From: Methanolinea sp.
GTDB lineage: Archaea > Halobacteriota > Methanomicrobia > Methanomicrobiales > Methanospirillaceae
Direction: 5' to 3'
DNA: 64,000 nt
Assembly: GCA_030019395.1 (NCBI GenBank)
Contig: JASEES010000047.1
Span: 1 to 64,000, forward strand
The notes beneath the pieces were generated by a model. That model searched no databases. It was not told the origin of the DNA and saw nothing but the letters and a program-made list of their open reading frames with translations. A program made the translations under genes and the position numbers. Within the stretch, counting starts at the first letter, position 1. Each line of letters opens with the position of its first letter. This document shows, piece after piece, positions 8,514-17,543 of this stretch.

Positions 8514-9968
8514 CTACCGCCCGATATAGAGGGTCTTTGTCCTCGTGTAGGAGAGGAGGGCCTGCGATCCGTTCTCGCGGCCCAGTCCCGAGGCCCTGAC
8601 ACCTCCAAACGGTATCTCGGGCGGAATGGTGAGGTGGCGGTTCACCCAGACCACTCCGGCATTCACGCGGGCAAAGACCTCGCGGGCGACAGAAATGTCC
8701 CTTGTCCAGATCGAGGCACCGAGTCCGTACCTGGTCTCATTTGCATGCCGGATAGCAGTATCCAGGTCATCAAAGCACATCACGGGGAGTATGGGGCCAA
8801 AAACCTCCTTCCTCAGGAGTGCAGACTCGGGATGCACGTCTTTGACGACTGTCGGTGCAAAGAAAGAGCCCCTGTCATAGGCAGGACCACGGAGCGGTTC
8901 TCCCCCCGCAAGGATGGTCCCCTCTCCCTTGCGTTTGAAATCTTCCATGAACCTGTTGATCTCATCGCGCTGCCCCGGACCGCAGAGGGGCCCCATATCG
9001 ATCCCTTCATCGAGACCGTTTCCAACACGGAGTCCTTCTACCCGTTTCCGCAGCCTTTGGAGGAATTCAGCAGAGATATTTTCATGGACAAAAAGGCGCT
9101 TGACGGCGGTGCAGGTCTGCCCGGCATTGTAGAAACGCCCCCTGACAGCTCCCGCAACGGCATTCCCGATATCCGCGTCCTTCCAGACAATCATCGGGTC
9201 AGACCCTCCGAGCTCCAGGGTCACCTCCTTAAAAGAGCCTGCTGCAAGTTCCTGCACGCGCAGGCCCGTCTCTACGTTTCCGGTGAAGGAGACCCTGCTG
9301 ATCCGGGGGTGGCGCACGATACCCTCACCTACAACCTCACCCTTCCCTGTCACCACGTTGAGGACACCGGGGGGCAGCCCGGCCTCTTCGAGGGTACGTG
9401 CGAGAACGCAGTCTGTCAGGGGAGTTCTTGAGGCTGGTTTGAGGACGAGAGTGTTGCCGGCAAGGAGGGCGGGAGAAGTCTTCCATGCCATCAGGAGGGC
9501 TGGCATGTTCCAGGGGATGATCGCGCCGCAGACCCCGAGTGGCTCCCGCGTGACAATGGCATCGCCAGCCGGCCCGAGCGGGATGTATTCCCCCGGAAAC
9601 AAACCGGCAATGCCTGCGTAGTATTCAAGAACGTTGGCAAACCCCCTGATCTCGTCGGCAGACTCGCGGAGAGGTTTTCCCTGTTCCAGCGTCAGGAGGC
9701 GGGAAATCTCCCCGTACCGTTCCCGAACGAGAGATGCGCCCCGGAGGAGGATGGAACCCCTTTCGCGTGCCGTCCGGGAAGCCCACGCCGGAAATGCATC
9801 TTCAGCTGCCCTGACGGCATCATCGACCTCGTACAGAGTTCCCTCCGGGACACGGTCAATCTCCTCTCCGGTGGCCGGGTTCATGACCGGCATCCACCGG
9901 TCGTCGGCACCGGCCACATCCCTGCCGCCAATCCTCATGTGCATGAAGCAAGGATCGACACCTGACAC
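8514..9968 (-). CDS. NAD(P)-dependent aldehyde dehydrogenase
   Basis: 484 residues, full length for the ALDH superfamily. The catalytic glutamate is in VTLELGGSDP and the nucleophilic cysteine in NAGQTCTAVKR; the cofactor-binding IPWNMPALLMAWKTSPALLAGN and FTGNVETG blocks are present, as is the C-terminal EVFGPILPV and IPFGGVRASGLGREN. Closest in feel to succinate-semialdehyde or lactaldehyde dehydrogenases; the latter would serve F420 lactate-moiety synthesis in methanogens, but I cannot decide from sequence. Alternative starts at residues 10 and 12 exist. Monocistronic. Confidence 0.9.
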   Translation of the reverse strand: MSGVDPCFMHMRIGGRDVAGADDRWMPVMNPATGEEIDRVPEGTLYEVDDAVRAAEDAFPAWASRTARERGSILLRGASLVRERYGEISRLLTLEQGKPLRESADEIRGFANVLEYYAGIAGLFPGEYIPLGPAGDAIVTREPLGVCGAIIPWNMPALLMAWKTSPALLAGNTLVLKPASRTPLTDCVLARTLEEAGLPPGVLNVVTGKGEVVGEGIVRHPRISRVSFTGNVETGLRVQELAAGSFKEVTLELGGSDPMIVWKDADIGNAVAGAVRGRFYNAGQTCTAVKRLFVHENISAEFLQRLRKRVEGLRVGNGLDEGIDMGPLCGPGQRDEINRFMEDFKRKGEGTILAGGEPLRGPAYDRGSFFAPTVVKDVHPESALLRKEVFGPILPVMCFDDLDTAIRHANETRYGLGASIWTRDISVAREVFARVNAGVVWVNRHLTIPPEIPFGGVRASGLGRENGSQALLSYTRTKTLYIGR

Positions 9969-10053
9969 CTCTTATACTTGATCCCGGTCGCCAAATATAT
10001 GAGGAATCTTCCGGTAATGACTGTCCCGGCCCACAGAGTCGCCCGACGCCGGG

Positions 10054-10419
10054 TCAGACCCGGTCGAGCAATTCCTTCAGCCCCGATGCCATCTGCCTTA
10101 CCTGCGGGTAAGGATCGGCGAGCAACACGTCGAGGGCGGCACTGCCCCCGGCAGAAAGGATCTCGCGTCCATATCCTGCCTTCGCCAGCCACGTGAGGGT
10201 GTGGAGGGCCGGGATACGTATCTTTTCATCCGCGTCGCGCGTAGCAGCAAGGAGGAGCGGGATACCCCCGTGGGAGACGAAGGCCGGAGCGGCAGTGTCT
10301 GTCGAAGAGAGAAAAATGATAAGACGAGAGAGGAGTTTTCGCCTCGATACGCGGTCATCACCCTCGATTGCACTCTCGAGACCGCAGACGAGGTCCCTTC
10401 CCTCTTTGTTTGCAGTCAT
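10054..10419 (-). CDS. Small HEAT/armadillo-repeat protein
   Basis: 121 residues, entirely helical. Two to three armadillo/HEAT-like repeats can be read: GGIPLLLAATRDADEKIRIPALHTLTWLAK, GGSAALDVLLADPYPQVRQMASGLKELL, and a weaker N-terminal one. Such repeats form protein-binding solenoids; no partner is indicated. The ATG at 10419 is chosen because the domain starts there; the frame stays open far upstream only as the antisense of the phosphoesterase gene. Divergent from that gene with an 84-base spacer. Confidence 0.6.
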   Translation of the reverse strand: MTANKEGRDLVCGLESAIEGDDRVSRRKLLSRLIIFLSSTDTAAPAFVSHGGIPLLLAATRDADEKIRIPALHTLTWLAKAGYGREILSAGGSAALDVLLADPYPQVRQMASGLKELLDRV

Positions 10420-10503
10420 CTCCCATCTGTTCCCTGCCTGGAGAAATAAGGTTTTTTTATTATTCCCGGCGCCAGTCTGGTTATAAAGGGAGAGGAGGGA
10501 AGG

Positions 10504-11001
10504 ATGAGGATTGGGATCATGGGGGACACGCATGACCATATCCCCCGCATCAGGAAGGCTGTGGAAGCACTCACCCGCGAAGGCGTCGAAATTGTCCTCC
10601 ACACAGGCGACTTCATCGCCCCGTTCGTTATCCCCGAGATAGCGAAGGTAAATGTGCCTGTCGTGGGAGTATTCGGGAACAACGATGGTGACTGCCCCCT
10701 GCTTCTTGCCCGCTGCCGGGAAGAGGGAAACATGGAGATCCGGGGTTACTTTGCGGAACTGGAGTATGATGGCCAGAAAATCGCACTCCTGCATGGTCAT
10801 GACAGGGAACGGCTCGCCGGATGCATGGAATGCGGGCTCTACGACCTCGTGGTATACGGGCATACGCACAGGAGCGCAATTACCCGGGCTGGAAAGAGCC
10901 TCTGTATCAACCCCGGGGAAGTCTGCGGCTACCTGACGGGAGACCCGGGCATTGCCCTCTACACGACCGGAGACCGGAATGCCCGTCTCATTCACCTCTG
11001 A
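10504..11001 (+). CDS. YfcE/MJ0936-type metallophosphoesterase
   Basis: 165 residues, the normal length for this family of two-metal phosphodiesterases. Metal ligands are all visible: GDTHDH (D and H) at residues 7-12, LHTGDF, GNNDGD, LHGHD and VYGHTHR. Archaeal members cleave model phosphodiesters and possibly 2',3'-cyclic nucleotides; the natural substrate is unknown. Preceded by GGAGGGAAGG immediately before the ATG. Transcribed away from the HEAT-repeat gene. Confidence 0.9.
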   Translation: MRIGIMGDTHDHIPRIRKAVEALTREGVEIVLHTGDFIAPFVIPEIAKVNVPVVGVFGNNDGDCPLLLARCREEGNMEIRGYFAELEYDGQKIALLHGHDRERLAGCMECGLYDLVVYGHTHRSAITRAGKSLCINPGEVCGYLTGDPGIALYTTGDRNARLIHL

Positions 11002-11059
11002 TGGGACAACCGGTGCGAAAAACCTCTGGTGCAGGAAAGGGTCCCCTATCCTGAAACGT

Positions 11060-12367
11060 TCAGCCCACCATGGTGCGGAGGAGATCTTCAATGCCCTGGA
11101 GTACCTTCTCGACCACGGCTGCAGGTACGCTGTCTCTGCAGAACCCGGACGCCAGGGTAAGGGTCTCCCCAAAAGTGCTTGCAGCAACAGAGAAACCGGG
11201 GGGATAGTCCACGGGAGGTACCAGGAAAGCCGATACTGCTTTTATATCGCCAAAATCAGTGCATTCAGGAGGTATAATGCCGGTATTGGAAAAGAACGGG
11301 TTCTTGAGGTACCCCTCCGTTCTACTGGCCCTTGCGAGGTCTTCGAGAGATTCGCGGACGCGGGAAAAACCACCTTCGAACCGCTCCTGCAGGCGGATCG
11401 CAGCCCCAAGACCAGCAAGGTTCCCCTTTTTCTCTTCCATCGCGCGATGTGTCTCCCGTGCATGGAAGAGTGGAGAAAGGGACCTGTCTGCAGGGAGCCG
11501 GACCTCGAAGGCAACCGAGAGGTTTGCAACAGCGGGTGCCGGCACGCCGGGCACCATGCGGCGAAGGTCAACGGTGGTGAGCACAGGATAATTCCTCCCA
11601 TCGGTGTGGGGGATCTCCCTGCTGACGCTCTGGAAGAATGCGGAGAGCAGGAGGTCGTTGATCGTCAGTCCTTCTAACCGGGAAAGCGAACGAACCCTTC
11701 GGAACAGGTCAGGGGTTATCCTTTTCCATGTGTGGCAGGGAGACTGGCATTGCCCGGGGATGCAGGGGATCCCCCATTCCGCAGAGGAGTCGCCGCATGC
11801 CCTGCGGGCTCTCTCCCTGTCCGCCGGGGAAAAAAACGAGAAGATCGGTGCATAGGACCGGTCACCGGGAGGGATGCAGGGGCAAATGAGAGTACTCTTC
11901 CCCCGGCACTCCCGGTAAAAGCGGGCGATGCGGGCTGCGGTGTCCCTGACGCCGCAGGCATCGGATGCCGTATGATTGACGGAAAGAACGAGTGTATCTT
12001 TTCTGCCGCGGATGAGGGTGAGCCGGGCCTGGGGGCCGGACCGGGGATCGATCCTCTGGAGAAGGACATGGCGAAGGGTTACCTCGGGATCGTCCGCGCG
12101 CATCAGGGAGAAGAACGCGGCAGTGGAAAGCGCGGGGAGTTCCTCCCAGCAGGGGACACGGGAATCGAGAAAACGGGAGCGGAGCACGGGCTCGGTGGCA
12201 AGGACTGACCGCATTGCACACGCGAGCCTTTCCTCGTCCAGACTGCCTCCAAGAGTGATGACGAGGTGGATCATCTGGTCCCATATGGTGGAAAGGAGGA
12301 AGTCCCACTGATCGTTGACAGGGGCAGGAAACGTCTCTCCGTGAAAATTTATGGTCTTTCCAGGCAT
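11060..12367 (-). CDS. Stand-alone condensation-domain (COG4908-like) acyltransferase
   Basis: 435 residues resembling the condensation domain of non-ribosomal peptide synthetases and the WS/DGAT/PapA superfamily. The catalytic HHxxxDG motif appears as NHTASDACG (about residues 142-150): second histidine and aspartate kept, first histidine and glycine changed. Later landmarks: INDLLLSAFFQSV, VDLRRMVPG, and a C-terminal TDFG block matching the DFGWG latch. No carrier protein or adenylation domain is adjacent, so any acyl donor must be encoded elsewhere. Role unknown; possibly lipid or small-molecule acylation. Confidence 0.7.
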   Translation of the reverse strand: MPGKTINFHGETFPAPVNDQWDFLLSTIWDQMIHLVITLGGSLDEERLACAMRSVLATEPVLRSRFLDSRVPCWEELPALSTAAFFSLMRADDPEVTLRHVLLQRIDPRSGPQARLTLIRGRKDTLVLSVNHTASDACGVRDTAARIARFYRECRGKSTLICPCIPPGDRSYAPIFSFFSPADRERARRACGDSSAEWGIPCIPGQCQSPCHTWKRITPDLFRRVRSLSRLEGLTINDLLLSAFFQSVSREIPHTDGRNYPVLTTVDLRRMVPGVPAPAVANLSVAFEVRLPADRSLSPLFHARETHRAMEEKKGNLAGLGAAIRLQERFEGGFSRVRESLEDLARASRTEGYLKNPFFSNTGIIPPECTDFGDIKAVSAFLVPPVDYPPGFSVAASTFGETLTLASGFCRDSVPAAVVEKVLQGIEDLLRTMVG

Positions 12368-12591
12368 TCTCCTCCACGTGCAGAGGGAAAAGGATTCGGG
12401 GAACTCCCCGTACGCTGCAGGCGGTAATTATCGGAGGGATACGAGAAAAGATTTTGCGACCACCGGACATTTCCGTGCTTTTTACCACCCAATTTCACCA
12501 TGGTCCGGCATGACGGAAGGGTGCCTTGAGGTATTTCATGGGGAATTGCCCGGGAGAATACTGTATTACAATATTCAACACCAGACTTAAA

Positions 12592-12617
12592 TGTACAACA
12601 ATGTATTTATTTATACA
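12592..12617 (+). promoter_or_regulatory. Promoter/operator region of trpB2 with TGTACA box
   Basis: ATGTACAA (TGTACA at 12592-12597) is followed by the inverted repeat TGTAT-N6-ATACA at 12602-12617, 18 bases before the trpB2 ATG. A TATA-like TTTATACA overlaps the second arm. TGTACA is the TRP-box core bound by the archaeal repressor TrpY in Methanothermobacter, which controls trpE and trpB2; the same hexamer sits in the trp operon promoter of this window at 18368. Assignment as an operator is inference. Confidence 0.45.
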
Positions 12618-12634
12618 AAGGTCAATTATTCATT

Positions 12635-13999
12635 ATGAAAACGAAGATTCTCCTTGACGAAGACCAGATGCCACGGCAATGGTACAACATCCTTCCTGAC
12701 CTCCCTTCGCCACTCGATCCCCCGCTCCACCCAAGGACCGGAAAACCGCTCGTCCCCGATGACCTGAGGCCCATTTTCCCGATGGAACTCATCAGGCAGG
12801 AGATGAGCGATCGGAAATTCATCGAGATTCCCTCCGAGGTCAGGGATATCCTCCTTCTCTGGAGACCGACCCCCCTTTTCCGTGCCCACCGGCTCGAAAA
12901 ACACCTCGGGACACCGGCACACATCTATTACAAGTACGAGGGGGTGAGCCCTCCCGGAAGCCACAAGCCGAACACCGCTGTAGCCCAGGCATACTACAAC
13001 ATGAAGGAAGGGATCGAGCGGATCGCGACCGAGACCGGTGCAGGCCAGTGGGGGTCGGCACTTGCATTCGCGACCCAGCTCTTCGGTCTCGCCTGCACGA
13101 TCTACATGGTCCGTTCCAGTTATGCCCAGAAACCCTACCGCAAGTCCATGATGCAGGTCTGGGGGGCCGAATGTATCCCGAGCCCGAGCACCAGGACAAA
13201 GGCGGGTCAGGCGGTGCTCGAAAAGGATCCGCAGACGACAGGGAGCCTTGGTATTGCAATATCCGAGGCTGTCGAGGATGCAGCGACACATCCCGATACC
13301 AACTATTCCCTGGGATCTGTCTTGAACCACGTCTGCCTCCACCAGACCGTAATCGGCCAGGAATGCAGGGAACAGCTGGCCTCCGTTGATGAATACCCTG
13401 ACGTTGTAATCGGGTGCGTGGGTGGAGGATCGAATTTTGCAGGGATCTCCTTCCCGTTTGCGGGTGACAAGCTGAAGGGGAAGAGAAAGGATCTGGACAT
13501 CATCGCCGTGGAACCGGCATCGTGCCCGACTCTCACGAAGGGGCTTTACACGTATGACTACGGGGATGTGGCAGGTCTCACCCCCCTCCTCAGGATGTTC
13601 ACGCTCGGCCATGACTTCGTCCCCCCATCCATCCATGCGGGCGGACTGCGGTACCACGGAGACTCCCCCATCGTTTCGCGCCTGGTGCACGACGGTGTCA
13701 TGAGGGCAGTCTCGTACCACCAGAGCGAGGTCTTCGATGCAGCCCAGACCTTTGCCCGTACAGAGGGAATCATTGTCGCGCCCGAGACATCGCATGCCGT
13801 GAAGGCTGCAATTGACGAGGCGCTCGCATGCAAGAGGAATGGCCAGACAAAGACAATCCTCTTCAACTGCTCGGGCCACGGGAATTTCGATATGTCCGCT
13901 TACGATGCGTATTATGCAGGACAGCTTGTGGATTACGAGTATCCGGACAAGCTCATCCGGGAGGCGCTCTCCCGTATCCCCAGGGTCCCCGGGACATGA
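12635..13999 (+). CDS. trpB2: Tryptophan synthase beta chain 2 (TrpB2)
   Basis: 454 residues, longer than canonical TrpB (about 390), as is usual for TrpB2. PLP enzyme joining indole and serine. The PLP lysine is in [11 protein letters not shown], the family glutamate in [12 protein letters not shown], and the phosphate-binding glycine loop in [10 protein letters not shown]. TrpB2 proteins generally do not bind TrpA and are thought to scavenge indole or use phosphoserine. The canonical trpB lies at 22844-24016. The AT-rich upstream region carries a possible TRP box. Next gene starts 29 bases downstream. Confidence 0.95.
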   Translation: MKTKILLDEDQMPRQWYNILPDLPSPLDPPLHPRTGKPLVPDDLRPIFPMELIRQEMSDRKFIEIPSEVRDILLLWRPTPLFRAHRLEKHLGTPAHIYYKYEGVSPPGSHKPNTAVAQAYYNMKEGIERIATETGAGQWGSALAFATQLFGLACTIYMVRSSYAQKPYRKSMMQVWGAECIPSPSTRTKAGQAVLEKDPQTTGSLGIAISEAVEDAATHPDTNYSLGSVLNHVCLHQTVIGQECREQLASVDEYPDVVIGCVGGGSNFAGISFPFAGDKLKGKRKDLDIIAVEPASCPTLTKGLYTYDYGDVAGLTPLLRMFTLGHDFVPPSIHAGGLRYHGDSPIVSRLVHDGVMRAVSYHQSEVFDAAQTFARTEGIIVAPETSHAVKAAIDEALACKRNGQTKTILFNCSGHGNFDMSAYDAYYAGQLVDYEYPDKLIREALSRIPRVPGT

Positions 14000-14027
14000 A
14001 AAGAGAGGAGCGAAGCATCCCGGCTGC

Positions 14028-15194
14028 ATGAACGAATCCAATCTTTTTTGTCCCGGTGGAAACCGGCTATTCCGAATCGGGTTTGTTGTCAATCCCATCG
14101 CCGGCATGGGAGGGACTGTCGGGCTGAAGGGAACAGACGGTCTGGTTGAGGAAGCACTCTCCCGCGGGGCAGTCCCCCGTGCAGCCCGGCGGGCGGAGGA
14201 GGCAGTACGACTCCTCGCGGGTCTTCCTCTCCGTTTCCTCACATGCGGGGGCCCGATGGGAGAGGAATCGCTGGCCCGCGCCGGGATTACAGGCTACGAG
14301 CTTGTCTCCAATCCTCCTGAAGGGAGGACGGGTCAGGAGGACACGGTTGAGGCGTGCAGGAGTCTTATCGGGAGAGGGGTTGATCTCATCCTTTTCTGCG
14401 GCGGCGACGGGACAGCCCGTGACATTTTTTCTGTCGTCGGGGACACCATCACCATCCTGGGCATCCCCGCGGGTGTGAAAATGTACTCCTCGGTTTTTGC
14501 AATCACGCCGGAGGCTGCAGCAACGATCATCAGGGAAGGGCTCGAACAGGGTGGGAGGTTCCACGTCCGGGATGCAGAGGTCGTCGATGTTGACGAGGAG
14601 GCATACAGGCGGGGCGAACTTGCCACCAGCCTCTTTGGTGTTGCACGGTCACTATACAGACCCGGTCTTTCGCAGATGGCAAAGCAGGTCTATGAAGATT
14701 CTGACGAGGAGAGGTCGAAGGCAGAGATTGCCCGGTTCATCCGCGAGGTCATGGAAGGGACACCTGACATTCTCTATATCCTTGGCCCTGGCGGGACCAC
14801 ATCTGCTGTTGCGCGGGAACTGGGCGTCAGGAAGACACTCCTCGGTTTCGATGCCGTGAAGGCAGGAGCACTCGTTGCATCGGACCTGGACGAGAAGGGC
14901 ATCTGCACACTGCTTGCCCGGAATCCCCATGCAAGGCTCGTCGTGAGCATCATCGGGGCGCAGGGGGCAATCTTCGGGAGGGGGACCCAGCAGGTGACTC
15001 CACGCATACTCAGGACCATTGGAAAGGAGAATATTATCGTCATTGCAACCCCGCACAAACTCCTTCAGACACCAAATATCTTTGTTGACACGGGTGACAG
15101 TGCTCTCGACCGCGAGCTCGGCGACTCGATCCAGGTCGTAACCGGTTACAGGGTGGCCCGCAGGGTAAGGGTTACAAGGTGCCTTCAGGCCTGA
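14028..15194 (+). CDS. COG3199 ATP-NAD kinase-like protein
   Basis: 388 residues. N-terminal motif GFVVNPIAGMGG and the kinase signature LFCGGDGTARDI identify the NAD kinase/diacylglycerol kinase fold; the C-terminal domain (ILGPGGTTSAVAREL, LLGFDAV, and SIIGAQGAIFGRGTQQ) is that of COG3199 proteins. Probable activity is phosphorylation of NAD or a related acceptor, but COG3199 members are poorly characterised and a canonical NadK may exist elsewhere. The ATG at 14028 follows AGAGAGGAG at a distance of about 17 bases. Possibly cotranscribed with trpB2. Confidence 0.75.
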   Translation: MNESNLFCPGGNRLFRIGFVVNPIAGMGGTVGLKGTDGLVEEALSRGAVPRAARRAEEAVRLLAGLPLRFLTCGGPMGEESLARAGITGYELVSNPPEGRTGQEDTVEACRSLIGRGVDLILFCGGDGTARDIFSVVGDTITILGIPAGVKMYSSVFAITPEAAATIIREGLEQGGRFHVRDAEVVDVDEEAYRRGELATSLFGVARSLYRPGLSQMAKQVYEDSDEERSKAEIARFIREVMEGTPDILYILGPGGTTSAVARELGVRKTLLGFDAVKAGALVASDLDEKGICTLLARNPHARLVVSIIGAQGAIFGRGTQQVTPRILRTIGKENIIVIATPHKLLQTPNIFVDTGDSALDRELGDSIQVVTGYRVARRVRVTRCLQA

Positions 15195-15286
15195 GCCCTC
15201 GAATCACCGGGACTGACCTTCGACCTCTCCCGGCAAAGTATTTGACCCGGAAAAACCTTCTTCTCCACTGGGACAGACTGCAGGAA

Positions 15287-16333
15287 ATGAAGATGGAACA
15301 CCGGGGAGAACGGAGAGAGGCAGGGGCGTACCTGGACAATCCGGCAAGGGAGATCGAGCCCGGCGACCATGTTGCGGTCATCTTCAGAGAGACCAGCGAG
15401 CTTGCGGAAGTCACGGAGATGATCCGCGAAAGGTGCGGAAAAAAGAGGTGGTCTCTCCTCTACATTGCCCGCTTCATGGAAAAGAACCCTGCAGTTGAAA
15501 GAGGACAGGCAATGCCGGGGCAGGAGGGGTGCACGTGGATCCTCTCGCACGATGACCCTGATTTCCACCGGAACTTTGCAACAGCTGATCGTGCATATGC
15601 ATACATCCGGAAGAAGGTGGAAGAGGCTGTCAAAAATGGATATTCGGCACTCTGCATCATGCGCGAGGTTCCACCACTCTCGACCCGCCGGTCTGACCAG
15701 AACCTTGTGAGCGACCTTGCCGAGCTCGAATCCCTGTTCCAGAAAGGGAATATTATCCTCATCTGTGCATACAGCCTCGCGGACTCTCCGCCAACGGTAC
15801 TCCAGAACGTCCTCCGGACACATCCGCTCGTTGTTCTGGACAAAAAGATCCTCGAGAACTTTTTCTTCATCCCGGCATCTGATGCAAAACGGTACAACCT
15901 CCCCTCGCTCGAACTGCAGCATTGGCTGGATACGCTGCGGGAGATCTCACGGAGGACCGAGGCCCTCCGCGAGAACGAAGCACGTTACCGCGATCTGCTC
16001 GAAAATGCAAGCGATCTCATCCAGAGCGTCGATGCGGAGGGAAGGTTCCTCTTCGTGAACAGGACGTGGAGGGAAACTCTGGGGTATACACACGAGGATC
16101 TCCGGAACATGACCCTCTTTGATGTCATCGACCCGGTTTCCCTCGATCACTGCAGGGAGCTGTTCCAGCGGGTGACGTCCGGGGAGGATGTCGGAAAGTT
16201 CGAGGCCGTGTTCAGAGCGAAGTCAGGAAAGAAGGTATACCTCGAGGGGAGATCGAACTGCCTCATCCTCGGGGGCAGGCCCCGGTATACGCGCGGCATT
16301 TTCAGGGATATCACGAATAAAAGAACGGGGTAG
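15287..16333 (+). CDS. MEDS-PAS sensory protein without output domain
   Basis: 348 residues. Residues 22-205 match the MEDS domain (methanogen/methylotroph DcmR sensory domain): GDHVAVIFRETSELAEV, a central SLLYIARF, then ALCIMREVPP and ILICAYSL. Residues about 232-345 form a PAS domain (ENASDLIQSVDAEGRFLFVNRTW, ending GIFRDITNKR). No histidine kinase, HTH or cyclase follows, so it likely acts through a partner. The ATG at 15287 (after CAGGAA) starts at the MEDS domain; the frame is open to 15179, which would overlap the previous gene by 16 bases. Confidence 0.75.
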   Translation: MKMEHRGERREAGAYLDNPAREIEPGDHVAVIFRETSELAEVTEMIRERCGKKRWSLLYIARFMEKNPAVERGQAMPGQEGCTWILSHDDPDFHRNFATADRAYAYIRKKVEEAVKNGYSALCIMREVPPLSTRRSDQNLVSDLAELESLFQKGNIILICAYSLADSPPTVLQNVLRTHPLVVLDKKILENFFFIPASDAKRYNLPSLELQHWLDTLREISRRTEALRENEARYRDLLENASDLIQSVDAEGRFLFVNRTWRETLGYTHEDLRNMTLFDVIDPVSLDHCRELFQRVTSGEDVGKFEAVFRAKSGKKVYLEGRSNCLILGGRPRYTRGIFRDITNKRTG

Positions 16334-16498
16334 TGAGTCTGTTCACCCTGGAAAGAGGGCCTCCGGTTTTCATTCTGCATCCTTGCATCTCCTGGATAAC
16401 CACTTGGTTTCTGAGATTCACCCACCTGAAATCACAAAGAATTTTTGACCCGTGCTTCCCGGAGAAAAACCATGCCGGCCTTTTTTCCCTCGGGGTCA

Positions 16499-17314
16499 TT
16501 ATTTTACACAGACAGCTTTGAAAAATGTGTAACAGAAGACACCTTCCGGCCCTGCAGCCCTGGCGAGGTCACGTATCCCCCGGTCAAAGTCCTCGGGAGA
16601 CATCATTTCCCGTCGAAGAACCTGATCCCGGACACCCTCGACCATGGCAGTGAACGTCTGCCTTGTAAAACCGCACGCCAGGTCCGGTCGCGACCCGTCG
16701 ACGTAGACCTGCCTTGGCGAGACGTGTATGTTCCGGAATCCTGCAGACGAGAGGAGAGGATAGAGTTCCCGGCCAATCCGGGGATTTCCCCCCATTTCCC
16801 TCTGGAGTTCCTCGAGGCAGCGGATACAATCGTTCGCATGCGGGCTCCCGGGATAGAAAAAGGTGGATCCATGGTCTCCTTCGATGACAGTCAGTGTTCC
16901 GCCCTTTGTGAGGACTCTTCGCACGGAGGCGAGTGCAGCGGATGGATTCCGGAGATGTTCGAGGACAAAACAGAGAAAAACATGGTCGAACACCTCATCC
17001 GGAAAGGGTAGGTTAAAAAGGTCAGCCCTTGCAAAGGAGACGTTCTCCCATCGTCCCTCGATTCCGGCATTTCGTGCCTGGCGGAGAGATGGAATCGAAA
17101 TATCAACGGAGACGATCCCTGTTCCGGTATTCCGCGATGCAAGGATACCTGTCTGTGCCCCAACGCCGCACCCGGCCTCGAGGACAAGCGAACCTGGCTG
17201 GTAGATGGTATCGTGATGGAGCAGCGAGGACAGGGTGTTCGCCTGGTCGGAGAGGCGGAGAGCCTCGCGCCTGGAGTGGCCGTGAATATACTCTTCCGAG
17301 TTTGCGGGGGTCAT
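16499..17314 (-). CDS. SAM-dependent class I methyltransferase
   Basis: 271 residues. Rossmann-fold methyltransferase of the UbiE/COQ5-like group: motif I VLEAGCGVGAQTG, motif II acidic VSVDIS, motif post-I ARADLFNLPFPDEVFDHVFLCFVLEHL, and RRVLTKGGTLTVIEGDHGS. The C-terminal third (FYPGSPHANDCIRCLEELQ) is a substrate-binding cap of unknown specificity. Faces the sensor gene across a 165-base gap with no visible gene. Confidence 0.85.
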   Translation of the reverse strand: MTPANSEEYIHGHSRREALRLSDQANTLSSLLHHDTIYQPGSLVLEAGCGVGAQTGILASRNTGTGIVSVDISIPSLRQARNAGIEGRWENVSFARADLFNLPFPDEVFDHVFLCFVLEHLRNPSAALASVRRVLTKGGTLTVIEGDHGSTFFYPGSPHANDCIRCLEELQREMGGNPRIGRELYPLLSSAGFRNIHVSPRQVYVDGSRPDLACGFTRQTFTAMVEGVRDQVLRREMMSPEDFDRGIRDLARAAGPEGVFCYTFFKAVCVK

Positions 17315-17543
17315 TGTGAGTATTCATGGAGGTTGGTAGGAGATGTGAATTTCGATTATTCATTTCGGAAGTGAATTGTCGAATGCACTGGTATCGCCTC
17401 ACTTGACGTAAAGGCAGGTTCTTGCCATCGCCGTCGGGAATAGGGCTTGGACCTTTCCCTGCAGGCCACCCGGGGAAGCATCTGGGAAGCGATGGTGAAT
17501 CCATGCAGTATTATACACCTGGAACGACCACCTGTTTTTACCA

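Noticed and set aside
12626-14242. A 538-codon open frame on the minus strand
   Set aside because: Antisense to trpB2 over nearly its whole length; trpB2 has PLP and catalytic motifs, this frame has none.
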